A stretch of DNA of 64,000 nucleotides from Tolypeutes matacus (lineage: Eukaryota; Chordata; Mammalia; Cingulata; Chlamyphoridae): positions 4,176,835 to 4,240,834 of the forward strand of contig JAKSZT010054324.1 of the NCBI GenBank assembly GCA_026826555.1. The letters are read 5' to 3'. A program made the position numbers and the translations under genes. Below the pieces are notes generated by a model that ran no database searches, was not told where the DNA came from, and saw nothing but the letters and a program-made list of their open reading frames with translations. Shown here piece after piece: positions 25,481-38,306 of the stretch (positions within the stretch are counted from its first letter, which is position 1; each line of letters starts with the position of its first letter).

Positions 25481-26110
25481 ACAAAACAACCCTTTCTCCT
25501 GCTTTTTAGTAGAAAATTCCTCATTTTCATCTTGGGTTTGTCTGATGTTTACTCACAATTTAGGCAGTACATTCGCATCTAGATTTTTACCTAGGTGGTG
25601 GTGTATCCTTAGAATATTACATATTACATATGTCTAGCTACCTTTCAGTGGTGATATTACATTGTTTTTGGTGAAATTATTTCTTTATAAATTTAATTAT
25701 ATGTGTTTGAAAGAAGAATTAAGTGTTATTTGAGGATGTGTAGCATCAAACAAAGATTTGCTCTAAAGGAAAGTACTCTGAAATAGAATAATGCTCCCAA
25801 TAGGTGAAATCTAATTTGATTGCAAGGCTTGAGGTATCACATTTTTTACTTTTTTCCTTGCAAAGCTTTTAATGTACGTTATTGACATTTAACCTGTTAC
25901 TGAGTTGCCAAAGAGTATTGTTGATATCCTCCTTGGGATTTGCTAATCAGTTGTTCTGGCAAAAGAATAAAATCTGAGTAGAATGACATTAGAAAGAAGT
26001 ATAAAAAACAAAGCATTTCAGTTATAAATCTCAAAGATGTCATAAGTAATACTGAATCCAAATCATCTTATAGTCTGTATTTAAGTTTGTGCTTGTATTA
26101 GTAAAGTTTT

Positions 26111-26215
26111 TGTTTTGTTTTGTTTTGTTTTTTTACCGGGAGGTACCGGGGATAGAACCCCGGTCTCTCCATATGGTAGACGGACGCCGAACCTCTTGAG
26201 CCACATCCGTTTCCC
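26111..26215 (-). mobile_element. Short DAS SINE, antisense, with TSD
   Basis: A (TTTTG)n-modified poly-T tail, then TACCGGGAGGTACCGGGGAT to GAGCCACATCCGTTTCC. The TSD AGTAAAGTTTT is at 26100-26110 and 26216-26226. Confidence 0.92.
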
Positions 26216-27119
26216 AGTAAAGTTTTAATACTAAACAAAACATACTAATATATAGAAGATAAAAGTGCCAATATATTGAATGGAAACAATATGGCAAACT
26301 TCTCAAGGAAATGATCATCAGTCTTTTCCTTTAGTTATTTGAGGGATTTGTTACTGTTGACTGAATAGTTGTGAGTAGGGAAATTTCCTAAATATTTCTA
26401 GTATGCTAGTGTTAGGGTGTGCATAAAAATTCTTATAAGGTATATAATACCTGTTTTTAAAGAAAATGTTCACTTTTTACTTGAATATTAGCAATTAATG
26501 TCTTCACTTTTTCACTGAAAACTATTTGTTACATTAATATGAGGATGATATAACACTTTCTAAAATAAAATGTTTAGTTTGTAGCTCTATTGCAAAACAT
26601 GGTGAATTGAAACATTTTTGCATGATATTGCGGTTAATCCATTTACTTTGATTACATAAGTATATTGCATATAAAATATGTATTTCCCACAGACAGACAT
26701 GAAAACAGTTGAGGTATGAAATTAGATAATATTAAATAATTTGAGTGCCAAAGTACATTAAATTTAACTGTTGCACTTGAAAAATTATTGGATGCTGCTA
26801 TGAGTTGTGGTTTTGTCCATCAGCTACCCTGCAGAGTTTGGGGAGGAAGAAGAAATTACTTCCAGATTCCTTCCAGGTTTGCCCCTTGATTTTTACAGAG
26901 AAGCATGCTGCTTGAATTGGTAAGTGTAGCTGCTGCTTCTGACACTTGTATATATGCTTCTGAGTTTCCAGAGTGCACTACATTTTTAGAACTCTAGGGC
27001 CTTAGAAGAATTCAGTATGTCCACCCAAGTGTCTAACTTAACTATAGGAACCTGAACAGTAGATGTCATTTGGTTTACTATAATTTTAAAATTTTTTTAA
27101 ATTTATTTTCATTCCTCAG

Positions 27120-27193
27120 ACAAGACACCTGTATAGATTCTACTTCATCCTTGAAAGAGAACAAACAACCTGAAGGTTTGGAGTTAAAACAAG
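27120..27193 (+). CDS. CAAP1: CAAP1 coding exon 5
   Basis: A 74-nt exon after a TTCCTCAG acceptor and before a GTATGG donor. The first base completes the glutamine codon of exon 4. The exon then encodes Gln-Asp-Thr-Cys-Ile-Asp-Ser followed by a polar stretch ending ENKQPEGLELKQ, and leaves after one base of a glycine codon. The human order (QQDICIDSASS, ENKQPEGLELKQ) is recognisable, with Thr for Ile and Thr for Ala changes. It lies 20.7 kb downstream of exon 4, separated by a repeat-filled intron. Confidence 0.94.
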
Positions 27194-27695
27194 GTATGGA
27201 TCAAGTACTTGATTGTGTATAACATTTACCTGAAGATTAGAGGTATTTTACCACTAATTTTCACAGTGTTTAAACTCACCTTCATTTTACATATAGGGAA
27301 ACAGAAAATAATTTATATTTGGTCTGACATCAAAAGGGTCAAAAATACCTCTTTCAATTCAACATCTCCATTAAACACTGGATTCTACTCAGTGATGTAT
27401 AGTGACAAATTCCAACTGAAAGTTATTTTGAATAGTATTAGTTCAGTAATCTCTATTACATGTCAACTACAGGATATTAGAGATAAGTTAACTGGATAGC
27501 TTTGGGTTGTAGAGGGAGAAAAATGATAAATTTTATAGGATAACTTTTTTTCTGTCTTTGCAGAGATATTTTGTCCTTGTTTACTTTCTACTTTGTTTAT
27601 TATTTTCTCTAAATCAGTAGTTTTTTATATTACCAGTTAGCAGAAGTAAATAATTTGTATTTTATTAGAACCAAGATATTAAGGGCTAAACTTTT

Positions 27696-27789
27696 TTTTT
27701 TTTTTTTTTACCGGGAGGTCCCAGGGATCGAACCCGGGTCCCTCCATATGGGAGACGGACGCCCAACCAGTTGAGCCACATCCGACTCC
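27696..27789 (-). mobile_element. Short DAS SINE, antisense, with 15-bp TSD
   Basis: Poly-T then TACCGGGAGGTCCCAGGGAT to GAGCCACATCCGACTCC. The duplication AAGGGCTAAACTTTT is at 27681-27695 and 27790-27804. Over about 80 bases it differs from the copy at 52706-52792 at about two positions. Confidence 0.95.
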
Positions 27790-30700
27790 AAGGGCTAAAC
27801 TTTTAAAATGTGTTTTTTCTCATCCCCGGTAGGAAAAATTGAAAGTGCAATACATTTTATTAGGTGTTCAAATGCCAACTTACATTTCTTCTTTTTCCTG
27901 ATAAAATTTAGAGCAGTATGACTTTATTGCAGCCAAGAGAATTGTGTTACCTATTATGGAAGCAACTTAGAATAGTTTCCTTAAAACTTGAGTTTATAGA
28001 AGCTTATTTGGCAGAGAGAAGCAGGTCACCAGTTCATTGAGGCAGAATTTTTTTTTCAAACTATGATCTGTTATTAGCACAGTGAAAAATAAAAGTTGGA
28101 TGATTAATATTACAATATGTTTAGTTTATATGTGGGGAGAATAAAAATCTAGATTTTTCTGTAATTATGATTTATATATATTCTTCTGGGGTCCACGGAT
28201 ATTTCTCATGGTTATGAAAATTCCCATTGCTTTTCAAATTACTATTGTGTTAGCCCCATAGATAGCAAGACAAAATTTCTTTGCACTTCTGGTAAATAAA
28301 CTCATATTCATTTAATTTTATATATATTTATTATATACACAGATATCTGCTATGCACATATCATTTTCATATAATGTAGTCAAAGTCATATTTTTAGTTC
28401 ATACTGTACTCTTATATCTCATGTAATTGGACAACACTGCTATGGTTTCTTCCCTTTGTTTCTACTCTTTGAATCAAATAAGCAGGCAGTGTGGAGGATA
28501 AGTGTAAAATCATCTGGGAAGGAAAGAGTGTCATATAAAATATAGACAGAGCTAGAATTGGCAGTTTGATTCCAGTTCCTAGGAGGAAAGGAATGGAAAC
28601 CATATTGTACAAATTAGCCAATGCTGCTCTCTAAGGGAAGATGTTTTTCATCTCCCATTTGCAGGCATCTAGAATTAGAACTTTTTAGAACTTCCTTCCC
28701 AGTATCAACTGCCTGTTTTGCTATGCTTTTCATCCATGTAGGCGAAGAGGGAGAGCAAAAGACCTCAGAGTGGCCAGATGTCACAAAGCTGAGGCCTCTT
28801 ATGCATAGGAAAGTATAGACCATCTTCAGGACTCACACTGATTGTATCATTAAGTGATAGCAAGCAGCAGTGAGAAAACATAGATCAAAGTACAATAGAA
28901 CCATTGTGCAATATGATTATTCATGCCCATATTGTGACTAAATCTGTAGGACATGGTTAAATTAAATTCTAACTCTTTTGTTTAAGAAAATACTTTTTCT
29001 AAAGTCTTAGAAAAATGTCTGTAAAAATGATTATAAGATTTTTTATTGTATAAAGAAATAAACAAGTTATCTAGAAGATTCATTTACGTAGAACATGTCC
29101 CTTATAATCCCGATAAATATTAGTAAAGCTGAAATCTGAACCAGATAGAAAGTATCTTGCTTGAAGTTGCCCAAGAAGCTCAGGTAGACCAGGAAATAGA
29201 AATCCTGGGAAGGCTCAATAAAGATTATTGCCTTTCTTTAAAAAATGAACTAATACTGTCTATTTTTAATGTATAAAACTTTCAAAATCAATTTAATATT
29301 ATCTCTATTCTTCATAGCCAGCTATTTTTGCTCACAGTGAAAGCAATAAAAATAGAATATAATGATCCTTTTATGTATTCTGTCACTTTAATGGTTTGTC
29401 CATATAAAAAAAAAATTCATTGAAGCTTATTTAATACTAAAGTAACCCATGTTCAGTAGACCACAATGTAAACCAAGATAGAATTTTCCCTTTTCTCTTT
29501 GAGAATAAAATAAATCTTATTATATGACATATGATATTGACTTCTATGTATATGAAATTACACTTCCAGTTTTTGAGCTTCCAAAAAATTAAAATATTGA
29601 GACGTACTAACTCTGAATTAGTTAAATTGAAATTGAAATTATTTTGTCTAGTGCTGGTTGCATTCATTTTGTTGATAGGAAATATTATTTATGAAACCGG
29701 CATTGCCAAATATGAGTATAAGATTGTAAACTAACTTCCACCACACTTTAAATATTGGACTAATAATCTAAAGAACTACCTTCACTATGCAAATATATGT
29801 TTGTTACTTGATTGGTACTGTGGTAGAATAGAAGCTCTTCTGTTTAGGATTAGTTTCCTAAATCATTGCTTTTCAGCCAGAGGACAATGTTATAAGAAGC
29901 AGTTATGATTTTGCTCTTTAACTGTGTTTGTGTGCAAGTACTCATGCACATGTGAGAGCTCACATGTGCAAACTGAGATCCCATGTTAATTTCTCAGAGA
30001 ATTTCAGATCTTGTATTTTTGAAAAGGCTTAGCTCTGCTTTTAAAATAGTGATGGTTAAGATAAATTTTCTAAATTGGTCAATTGTAGTGTAGTTAAAAT
30101 GACAACTGCTGTTTATCTAAAGTATTTCATGTAGAGAAAATATTTTTAAAATTTCAAGCAAATTTCTGCTAATCTTAATGAATTCTCTTTCTACAGACTT
30201 TATAAGTCATTTGGTGATATTAAACTATTGATTCATATTTAAATTTTGCCTTAAAGAATATATCTGGGGATATGTGTAGTCTTGCAAGTTATTTTCCTTT
30301 ATAACTTCAAGAATTAAATTCTTATGTTTTCATTCCTTCTTGGAACTTGTCATGAGTACTTTTTTAAAATTATACAGAAAAATAGTTGAGAGAAATGTGG
30401 ATATTTAGGTTGAGGAGAAGAATTGAGGTTTATAATAGTTATTTTAAACTATTTGAAGGGCTGTCAAATGGAATAGGGATTAGGTTGTTCTGTGTGGCCT
30501 CCCAGAATAAAATAGGGCCAGTAGATAGTTATCATTAGACAGATTTTGGTTCAATTTATTTCTTTCAAATAATTAAAGGTATTAGAAAATGCAGCGGGCT
30601 GCCTTCTGAGAGATTGTATTGAAGTCATTCAAACATAGGTTGCATAAACAGCCACTTGGTGGCATTGTTGTAGAGCAGATTCAAGCAGTTGTTAGATGAT

Positions 30701-32600
30701 TGGTCTTGATCTTGAAGGTCCTTTTCTAGCTGTCAAATTTGTGAATTCCAGTCCCTAGTGTGTGTCTGCGCTTGGGAGGAGTGATAAACTATTTTCTCAA
30801 GTTGTTTAATGGGAGCAGAGTGAAAGTCCACAAAAAACTTGTTCTGTTATCTCTACATTTTTTATTCTATTAGGGAATAAAATGTGACTAAATCTATAGG
30901 AAATGTTTAAATTGGGTTCTAACTCCTTGTTTAAGAAAGCAGGAAAAAAGGTAAAAAAGATAGTGAATGATAGATAGCTTAAATAGTTATTTTGTTGACA
31001 AGTGCTTCAACAAGTTGAAAGGTAGACTTTATTAGGGGGAAAATGTTTGACTGTCAATGGTTTAATTATGTCACGAAAGCTAAGAATAGTTATTAAATAT
31101 TTCCTGTGGGCTTCTTTCAGCCTTTAAGACCAGTGGTGATTGTGCACACTCCCAGGATTTGAAGGAAGAAAATACCATAACTTCTAAAATAAATAAATAA
31201 GTAAATTTAAACATATATATTTAAGTCTCTCCCTTTAAAAATTTTTTATTACATATATATTATTGTAGTAGTACATAATTATTTATAAATAAATAAAAAC
31301 ATTGAATAGGCACCTTAAAAAATATTTTCACTAATACATAGATACAGGAGTTAAGAAATGACTCTTTTAGACTGTTGATTTATCATTTTTTAAAATGTGA
31401 TGTGAAAGATTTTGCCATCATTTAGCAAAGGTATAAATATGAGACCAACTGAATCCCCATGATGAGGGATAAATAGAAAAACCCAACAAATTTTTTATAG
31501 TTGTTCTAAAGTAGTACTGCACTGAGAGAAGCAGGGGTGCATAAATAGAGGGACTTACAGTCAAAAGAATAAAACAATTTGCAGTTATAAAAGAATTGAG
31601 TTTTGCTGAAATAAACTTAACTGTAGCTGAAGGAATAAATGAAAGTTTTCAAAATTAAACAAAAAAATTAACAAAAAAATTTAAAAGGAGAAAAATGCCA
31701 TCAGAGAGTTTTATTGCTTTGTAAAGAAAGAGAGAATGAAGACCATCAGCTAATGATTTAAGCAGCATTTGTAGGCCAGAAGATTTGTGTGACTGCCATT
31801 GAAATCTCCAGCTTGGAGAGTGAACTGTGTGCTGTGTTTTCCTTTAGACCTAAATTGTAACCTGAGTGTTAGAGAGCTGTGAGGAACACTGAAGAGAAAG
31901 AGTTAACAAGGCTGTTTGTAGTTGGAAGTAGAGAAGCATACATACCACTGATTTGTTTTAAATATTTGTATTTTAATTTCTTTCTTCTTAGCCCTTTATT
32001 ATCTCTGTGAATGGCTCTAACAAATAAATGTTCACCAAATTCAACTTATGAACACATGCTTAAGTTCTTTAGAAAATTTTTAAAAACTTGTTCTGTAGAA
32101 ACAGGTAGTTTCTAGTTCAGCAATCGGTAAAGTAAAATGATGTTGTGGTATAACCATCAGTGGACTTAAGAATTTACATTTCTTTCCCCGTTCTTTTGAG
32201 CCTTTTCACAAGTTATTACAAGCAATGGCACAAAACAGGATACTCTCCACTTTTTAATTTGTCTCTTTCTATAAGTAGTAGTTGAGTACTGTTTTTGTAC
32301 CTTTTAAAGATTCCTCTGTTGCATTTAATTGTGAGATTTTCTACATTAAAAAATAAAAATAAAAAGGTATACTTTAAGGTCTTTGAATGTATAATGCTCT
32401 GCATCTGCTTTACTGAGAATGAAATTACAAGAGATTTTATTCAGTATTTTCAGAAGAATGTTTCTTTCTGTTTCTTTAAATTGTCCCAATTTTAAATATT
32501 CTATCCTGTGATATATTTCATAGTACCCTAGACATATTCTTAGGGCAGCTGCTTTGGAGGTTACATAGTCCAAACCTTTCTCAAATGCTTTGATCCCTGT

Positions 32601-32996
32601 CTTAGTTTGATAGGGCTGCTGTAACAAAGTACCACATACTGGTTGGCTTAAACAACAGAAATTTATTGTCTCCAAGCTTTGGAGGTGAGTAGTCCATAAT
32701 CAAGGGGCTCAGGTTCATACTTTCTGTGAAGTCTGTGGCCTCCTGGTGTTGGGTTGCTGGCAATCCATAAACTCAGTCTCTGCCTTCATCACATGATCAT
32801 TTGTCTCTATTTCCTACTCACTCTGCATCCAAATTTTCTCTGCTTATAAGACTCCAGTCATATTGGATTAAGGCTCACCCTGATTCTTCCAAGATATTAT
32901 TTACAAATGAGTTCACATCCACAGGACATGGTATTAGGACTTGAACATGTCTTGTGGGGGAAATGATTCAATTCATAACAAACCCCTTTGAAACAA
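32601..32996 (-). mobile_element. MLT1/MST-type MaLR LTR, antisense
   Basis: Begins GTCTTAGTTTGATAGGGCTG, continues GTACCACATACTGGTTGGCT and AACAACAGAAATTTATTGTC, then GATTAAGGCTCACCCTGATT, and ends ATTCAATTCATAACA. This is the reverse of the MaLR LTR ending in GTTGTTTAAGCC. A U6 pseudogene lies directly to the right. Confidence 0.8.
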
Positions 32997-33010
32997 CTGT
33001 ATCTTTTTTT

Positions 33011-33118
33011 AAAAAATATGGATCACTTCACAAATTTGCATGTCATCCTTGTACACGGGCCATGCTAATCTTGTCTGTATTGTTCCAGTTTTAGTATATG
33101 TGTTGCTGAAGCGAGCAC
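33011..33118 (-). pseudogene. U6 snRNA retropseudogene
   Basis: Read on the minus strand this is a full-length U6 snRNA copy: GTGCTCGCTTCAGCAACACA, then ATATACTAAAACTGGAACAA, AGATTAGCATGGCCC and AAGGATGACATGCAAATTTG, ending CATATTTTTT. It differs from U6 at roughly ten positions, including the GGCAGC to AGCAAC change near the 5' end and a changed segment after AGCATGGCCC. A short A-run follows the 3' end (minus strand), as expected of an L1-mobilised copy. No proximal sequence element or TATA box of a real U6 promoter is evident upstream, so expression is unlikely. Confidence 0.92.
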
Positions 33119-33442
33119 ATTTTTCAGTCATTCCATTTTCATCTAGTTCATTAGGAAATATACCTCCTTACATAGAAGTGCTTCTATCAAAGGGAAGATA
33201 GTAAATACTAGGGCTTGAACTCAGGCTGAACTCTTTCCATATCCCACATCATAGTCTATGATTTAATTAGCAGTTTTGGTAGTCACATCATGTAGTTGAT
33301 ACATACTGAACTTACAGGTAACTAAAAGTTTATTTTATTTATTTCTGTGTCTTCCACATCTTTATTGATGTAACTTTAAGGGACCTACATGAAGAAAGTA
33401 CATTCAGCCTGAATCTGGTCCATCGTTCTATTCTGTGAATAT

Positions 33443-33722
33443 CTGGAAGGCAGTGTAGAATGTTTAAGTGCATGGATTTTGGAAATATGCTTGGGTTTGA
33501 ATTCTGTTTTTGCTACTTACTAGTGGTGTGAACGGGGCCAAGGTGCTTAAACTCTCTTCCTCAGTTTCCTTATTTCTAAAATGGGAATCATAAATATAAA
33601 ATGGGTATCATATATATGATATTTTGTTGTTTAAGGATTAAATGAGTTAATATATATGAAATGCTTTATAGAAGTGCCTACTACATAATCAAGTGTTCAA
33701 TAAATATTAACTCTTAATTATT
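33443..33722 (+). mobile_element. MIR SINE, sense, nearly full length
   Basis: Landmarks in order: GAATGTTTAAGTGCATGGAT, TTGGGTTTGAATTCTG, GCTACTTACTAGTGGTGTGA, TCCTCAGTTTCC, TAAAATGGGAATCATAAATA, AGGATTAAATGAGTTAATAT and AAGTGTTCAATAAATATTAA. It contains an internal duplication of the AAATGGG(A/T)ATCATA segment (33580 and 33599). Confidence 0.85.
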
Positions 33723-34059
33723 TCTGACATCATTAATGTTGTTGTTATTCTTTTCTGCCTCATCATCTTAGTATCATTCCTGGCTGTCTCCAGTTGGTAA
33801 AAGGATCTCTATACTGAATCATAGTTTGCTTTTATGTAACCTCTACCCAGTGGTCATTTTGTGTCTTTTGGATTATAAAAAATGAGTTTAATATCTCCTC
33901 TAAATGATAGTGCTTCAAATCTTGAAGCTGATTCCATTGTCCAACAAACTTACTCTTTTTTGCTAGATACCAAGAATGAAAAGAACTTGTCTAATAAAGA
34001 AAACATGTGTAAATAAGTTTTCATGTTCTCCTGTATCTACCTATATACTTCTCTTCCTT

Positions 34060-36175
34060 CCTGTTGAAACGGATGAATCTCTGCTGCTAGGATCAGCCCC
34101 TCCATTTGTATACTGATCTCATGCCTTCCTGCAGTTATTTCATCACTCTAATCAATTTCCCCCTCTCTAGTAAACTCTTGCCATCAGCTAATCCACAGTT
34201 CATTGCTCAGGCATCATTTGATAGCATTTGACATCATTGTTTATAACTGCTTTCTTACACTTTTTTCCCCTGGTTCCTCCTCCTCAGTCCCCTTTGCATC
34301 ATGTTCCTCCTCTTCCTGACTTCTAAAGAGTGAGTGCCCCAGGTCTTATTTGAATTTTTTCTCTTCTCTACATTCTCTGGCTGTTGATTCAAGACTAGAG
34401 TTTCAAGACTGGCAGTGTACCAATTTTCAACACCTGTATATCCAACCTCTTTATTAGCTGCCAAATAAGCACCTTCAAGTTAACATATCCCAGAATAAAT
34501 TCTAGACCCCTCCCTGTCCTGACCCGCCAAGCAATAAACAAAAAATCCTTGCTTTTTTTATAGTTTTCCCCATCTCAGTAAATAATTACATTCTTCTGGG
34601 TGTCCAGGCCAAGAACTTGGAATCATTCTTAAGTCCTTTCATCTCTGTCAGCAAATCCTGTCAGCTATACTTTGAAAATAATCAGAATTCAACTTTACAC
34701 CTATTCTTAACCATATTATCTCTGGCCTTGATTCTTCTAGCATCCTGATTCCCCTGTTTCTAACCTTGCTCCCCTGTAATCTCTTTTCCACGTAGCAGTC
34801 TGACTGATTCTTTTAAAATACAATCGTCACTCCTCTTGTCAAAGTACTCCAATAGCTTTCCAGCTTAAAACAAATTCTGGAGTCCTTCCTTCCTATGCAG
34901 TACAGCCTTACATGATATGGCCTGCCACTCTCCCCCTAGCTCACTCTGCTCCCACCTCCCAGCCTTTCTTTAGCACTCCAAGCATTTTTATGTCTCAAAG
35001 ACTGCTTTTGCTATTCCCTGTGCCTGCATGATCTTCCCAAAGATAACCATACAGGTCTTCCAAACATCATTTAGATCCATGCTCAAGTGTTACTGATCTG
35101 TCTAAAATAGTTAGCTCTGCTTTTTTTCAGAGGTCATAAACCTTTTAATAAATCTAGAATTTTATTGGTAATCAATGTCATTTACTGTACTGTAGTATTG
35201 TGGAAGTTACCTGCTTTTGAAAACTAGAATTATGTTCTATCATGTATCTATTTCACAACATATCTCAGAATATAAATAGGAATTATATCAATTCTGACTA
35301 CAAGTATTAATACCTGTGATGTAATTTGTTTAAATCTGAGGTTTAAACTCATTTATACCAGCTGTGTACTCTTGTTTATTTAATCAAGCTACTTGTTTTT
35401 TAAGACCAAATATTTCCGAGTCTATGAAGAATTCCCTAACCTACCTCTGCTCACCCACCTCTTCTCCAGTATTCCCCTACTATATAATTGATTAGTTCAT
35501 AACACTATTGTCAGTTTATTTACTTCTGATATAATACTGCCCAATAATTAATCATTATTTTTAATCTAGCAAACAATTAATAGTACCTGTTTTAGTTTCC
35601 TTGGCTGCTCAAACAAAAACCATGCAATGGATTGGTTTAAATAACAGAAGTTAAATGGCTCATGATTTTAAGGTGTAGAGAAGTCCAAATCCAAGGCATC
35701 ATCAAGGCAATGCTTTCTTCCTAATGACTGGCTCTGTCACATGGCAATGCACATGGCTTCCTCTCCTGGTCTCTCTTCTCTTTAGGGGTTCATTAATGTT
35801 CAGCTTCTGACTGCTCCCTCTGTGGCTTTCTTTCTCTCTGTCTGAACTTCATTCTGCTTAAAAAATACTCTAGTAACAAGATTAAGACCTAACCTGATTG
35901 AGTTGAACCACACCTTAACTGAAATAACCTCATCAAAATGTCTTATTTGCAATGGATTCACGCCCACAGGAATGGATTAAGTTTAAGAACATGTTTTTTG
36001 GGGGTACATAGTTCCAATGGAATTTCTGTTTGTTTACATGTGACTGTCATCTTCAAATGGAGAGCTTCTTCAGGACAAAGGATTATGTCTTGGGATCCTT
36101 TAAATTTTCGGTGCTAGTCCACAGGGGTACTGATTAAATGTTTTTGAATGAGTAAGTGAATGGGTAAATGAAGAA
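34060..36175 (+). mobile_element. L2 LINE, sense, 3' part with insertions
   Basis: A long L2 3' region. Recognisable phrases are TGGTTCCTCCTCCTCAGTCC, CCCATCTCAGTAAATAATTA, CTTGGAATCATTCTTAAGTC, CAGCAAATCCTGTCAGCTAT, ACATGATATGGCCTGCCACT and the 3' end GAATGAGTAAGTGAATGGGT. An LTR (35588-36017) interrupts it, and the segment at about 35108-35400 does not look like L2. The minus-strand frame at 34255-34464 has no coding support. Confidence 0.8.
35588..36017 (-). mobile_element. MaLR-like LTR (xenarthran type), inserted in L2
   Basis: From TGTTTTAGTTTCCTTGGCTG to GGGGTACATAGTTCCAA. Shares GTCCAAATCCAAGGCATCAT and CCCACAGGAATGGATTAAGT with the related copies. Confidence 0.75.
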
Positions 36176-37686
36176 AAGAATTCCTTTTTTTCTGTTGTAC
36201 TTTTTCTAGTATATACGTTATTCTTAATAGAGATGAAGGAAGCAAAATGAGGTATTAGTTTCTTTCACCTACTATTATTTTACTATCTAACCCAAAAAGT
36301 ATATTGCTTCCAAGCTTGTTTTTCTTTCTGCTCTTAATAAAGCTGTCAATTTTTTTTTGTTTCCCTTAACCTTTAGCTTTGTTTACATTATTTGTATGGA
36401 TTCATCCCAATCTTTTTAAATTAACCATTGATTATGTGCCCTTTGTAAAAAAAAAGTCATCACCACAGAAGACTCCTCTGTACCTTATATTTCTTTGAAT
36501 ATTTCCTCATTTGGATAATTAATGTTTGGATAGAGTTTTGTTTTTGAGCATCTTTATTTAAACAGGCAAAAGCAGTGCCACAGGAAATATGACAATTTGT
36601 GAAGTAAATAATGAGTTTGAGCACACCTTCCTTGGTTGGGCAGATTGTGGAGCACTAAGATGTAACTAGCAGAAAATATAAGAAGGTGCTCAGTAGATGC
36701 TGAGTTAATTATATTAAGTTGATGTTGGGCTTCATGAATCATTTATTCTTATCTCTTAAGTTGCATATGTAAATATCTTTTTCTTTCTGTTCTACCTTTT
36801 GAGAGATTTCCTCAACATTATTTTCCAACAACCATTGAATGCTTTCTTTTGATAACCATGTTTTTTAACTCCAACAATTCTTATTCTGTGATCATTTTAC
36901 ATTGCAGCCTATACTTGTTTTATGACTGCTGTGTCTACTTCTACTTCAATTCCTTTTAATAATACTGTGTAGATTCCCACCCCCATCCTCCCCACCACCA
37001 GTGGATTATCTTCTGATCCCCTGAGTTTTCTTTCTTTCTTCCTTTATTCACCTTTGCCCTTTATTTATTGTAGCTGGCTTCTGTTGGTAGATGGTTTGGA
37101 TTTCCTCAGTAGTTGTTTAGATATATTTCTTTAACAGATTTCTCTCTTTAATATAAGTGGAGGGGAGAAGGGCTTCCAATAGAGTGCTTGGACATTTTGG
37201 TGGGGAGGGAAAGAAGAGGTTCAATTGGCTCAACTATTTTGAATGCATTTAATTTCAATTATCTTGCTGTTGGTTCTACAGTCAGCTCTTCCTTGATTAC
37301 AAGACTCTAAGAAAGATTTACACTTACCTGTGGTATTTTTGGCTGTGGCTTGCTTTGCTTTCATATTTCTGTCAGTTTGAGTCTGTTTACTTACTATTTT
37401 GTAAAAAATTCTGCAAAATTTCTCAGCTTAAATGATACCCTTTCTTGTTATCTAACACTATGGTTTCATTTTTTTTTGAACTGTTTACAATATTATATTC
37501 TCATAAAACATTGAAGAAATACATACATTCATAGTGCAAAATGGGAAACACATTTTCTTCTCTTCTCTTTCTACTTCTACTACCCTCCCTAGAATTAACC
37601 ATTATTAGTAATCTAGAGTACTTGTGCTATATTTTTTACATTCCTGAAAGAACATTCTTACAATTGTGGTATTAACTATAGTCCAT

Positions 37687-38039
37687 AGGGAAGCGGATGT
37701 GGCTCAAGTGATTGGGCTCCCATCTACCATATGGGAAGTCCTGGGTTTGTTTCCTGGGGCCTCCTGGTGAAGGCGATCTGGCCCGTGCTGTGAGTTGGCG
37801 CAACAAAAAGAGACAGAGGAGAGAGAAGGAGAGATACAACAAACTAGGGAGCTGATGTGGCTCAAGTGATTGAGAGCCTCACTCCCACATCAGAGGTCCC
37901 AGGATCGGTTCCTGGTGCCTCCTGAAGAGAAGATGAGAAGAGAAGACAAGCGGACACAGAGAGCAAGACAGTGAGCATAAAAACAACAAGCGGTGTGTGT
38001 GTGTGTGGGGGGATAAATAAATAAATCTTAAAAACGAAT
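37687..38039 (+). mobile_element. Dimeric DAS SINE, sense, single TSD
   Basis: Two tRNA-like heads in tandem: GGGAAGCGGATGTGGCTCAA at 37688 and GGGAGCTGATGTGGCTCAAG at 37849, each followed by a body; the second ends in a (GT)n run and an AATAAATAAA-type tail. CTATAGTCCAT occurs only outside the pair, at 37676-37686 and 38040-38050, so both units were inserted as one element. It lies in the 3'UTR of the antisense L1. Confidence 0.92.
37994..38006 (+). repeat. (GT)n simple repeat inside the dimeric SINE
   Basis: A short GTGTGTGTGTGTG run followed by six G, at the end of the second SINE body before its A-rich tail. Confidence 0.8.
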
Positions 38040-38306
38040 CTATAGTCCATCATTTACAAGAGTTCACTGATTGTGTTGCATAGTCCTGTTTTTTCCTTTA
38101 AGTGTTATTCTAGTAACATACAATCTGAAATTTCTCCTTTTAACCACATTCACATAGATAATTCAGTGCTGTTAATTACATTCACAATGTTGTACTAACA
38201 TCACCACCACCCATTTACCAAAACTTTACAATCAACTCAGATAGAAACTCTGTACAACTGAAGCATTAACTACTCATTCCCTACCCCTACCCCAGACTCT
38301 GGTAAT

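Larger units (their letters stand above)
6421..27119 (+). other. CAAP1 intron 4
   Basis: A 20.7-kb intron. Its repeats are listed separately. Stretches over 300 bases with nothing recognised are about 6421-6750, 6940-7730, 8440-8830, 9660-10250, 16740-17410, 17535-19510, 19730-20100, 21330-22000, 24200-25000, 25500-26100 and 26230-27119. These are AT-rich intronic sequence with scattered homopolymers. ORFs in them are short and lack coding character. Confidence 0.8.

Noticed and set aside
26815..26935. Possible extra CAAP1 exon before exon 5
   Set aside because: GGAGGAAGAAGAAATTAC looks coding, but exon 4 joins exon 5 in the right phase and matches the known protein without it.
27696..27789. 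tRNA gene call in DAS SINEs
   Set aside because: A-box and B-box remnants are present but the acceptor stem does not pair, and A-tails and TSDs show SINEs. The same applies to all other copies.
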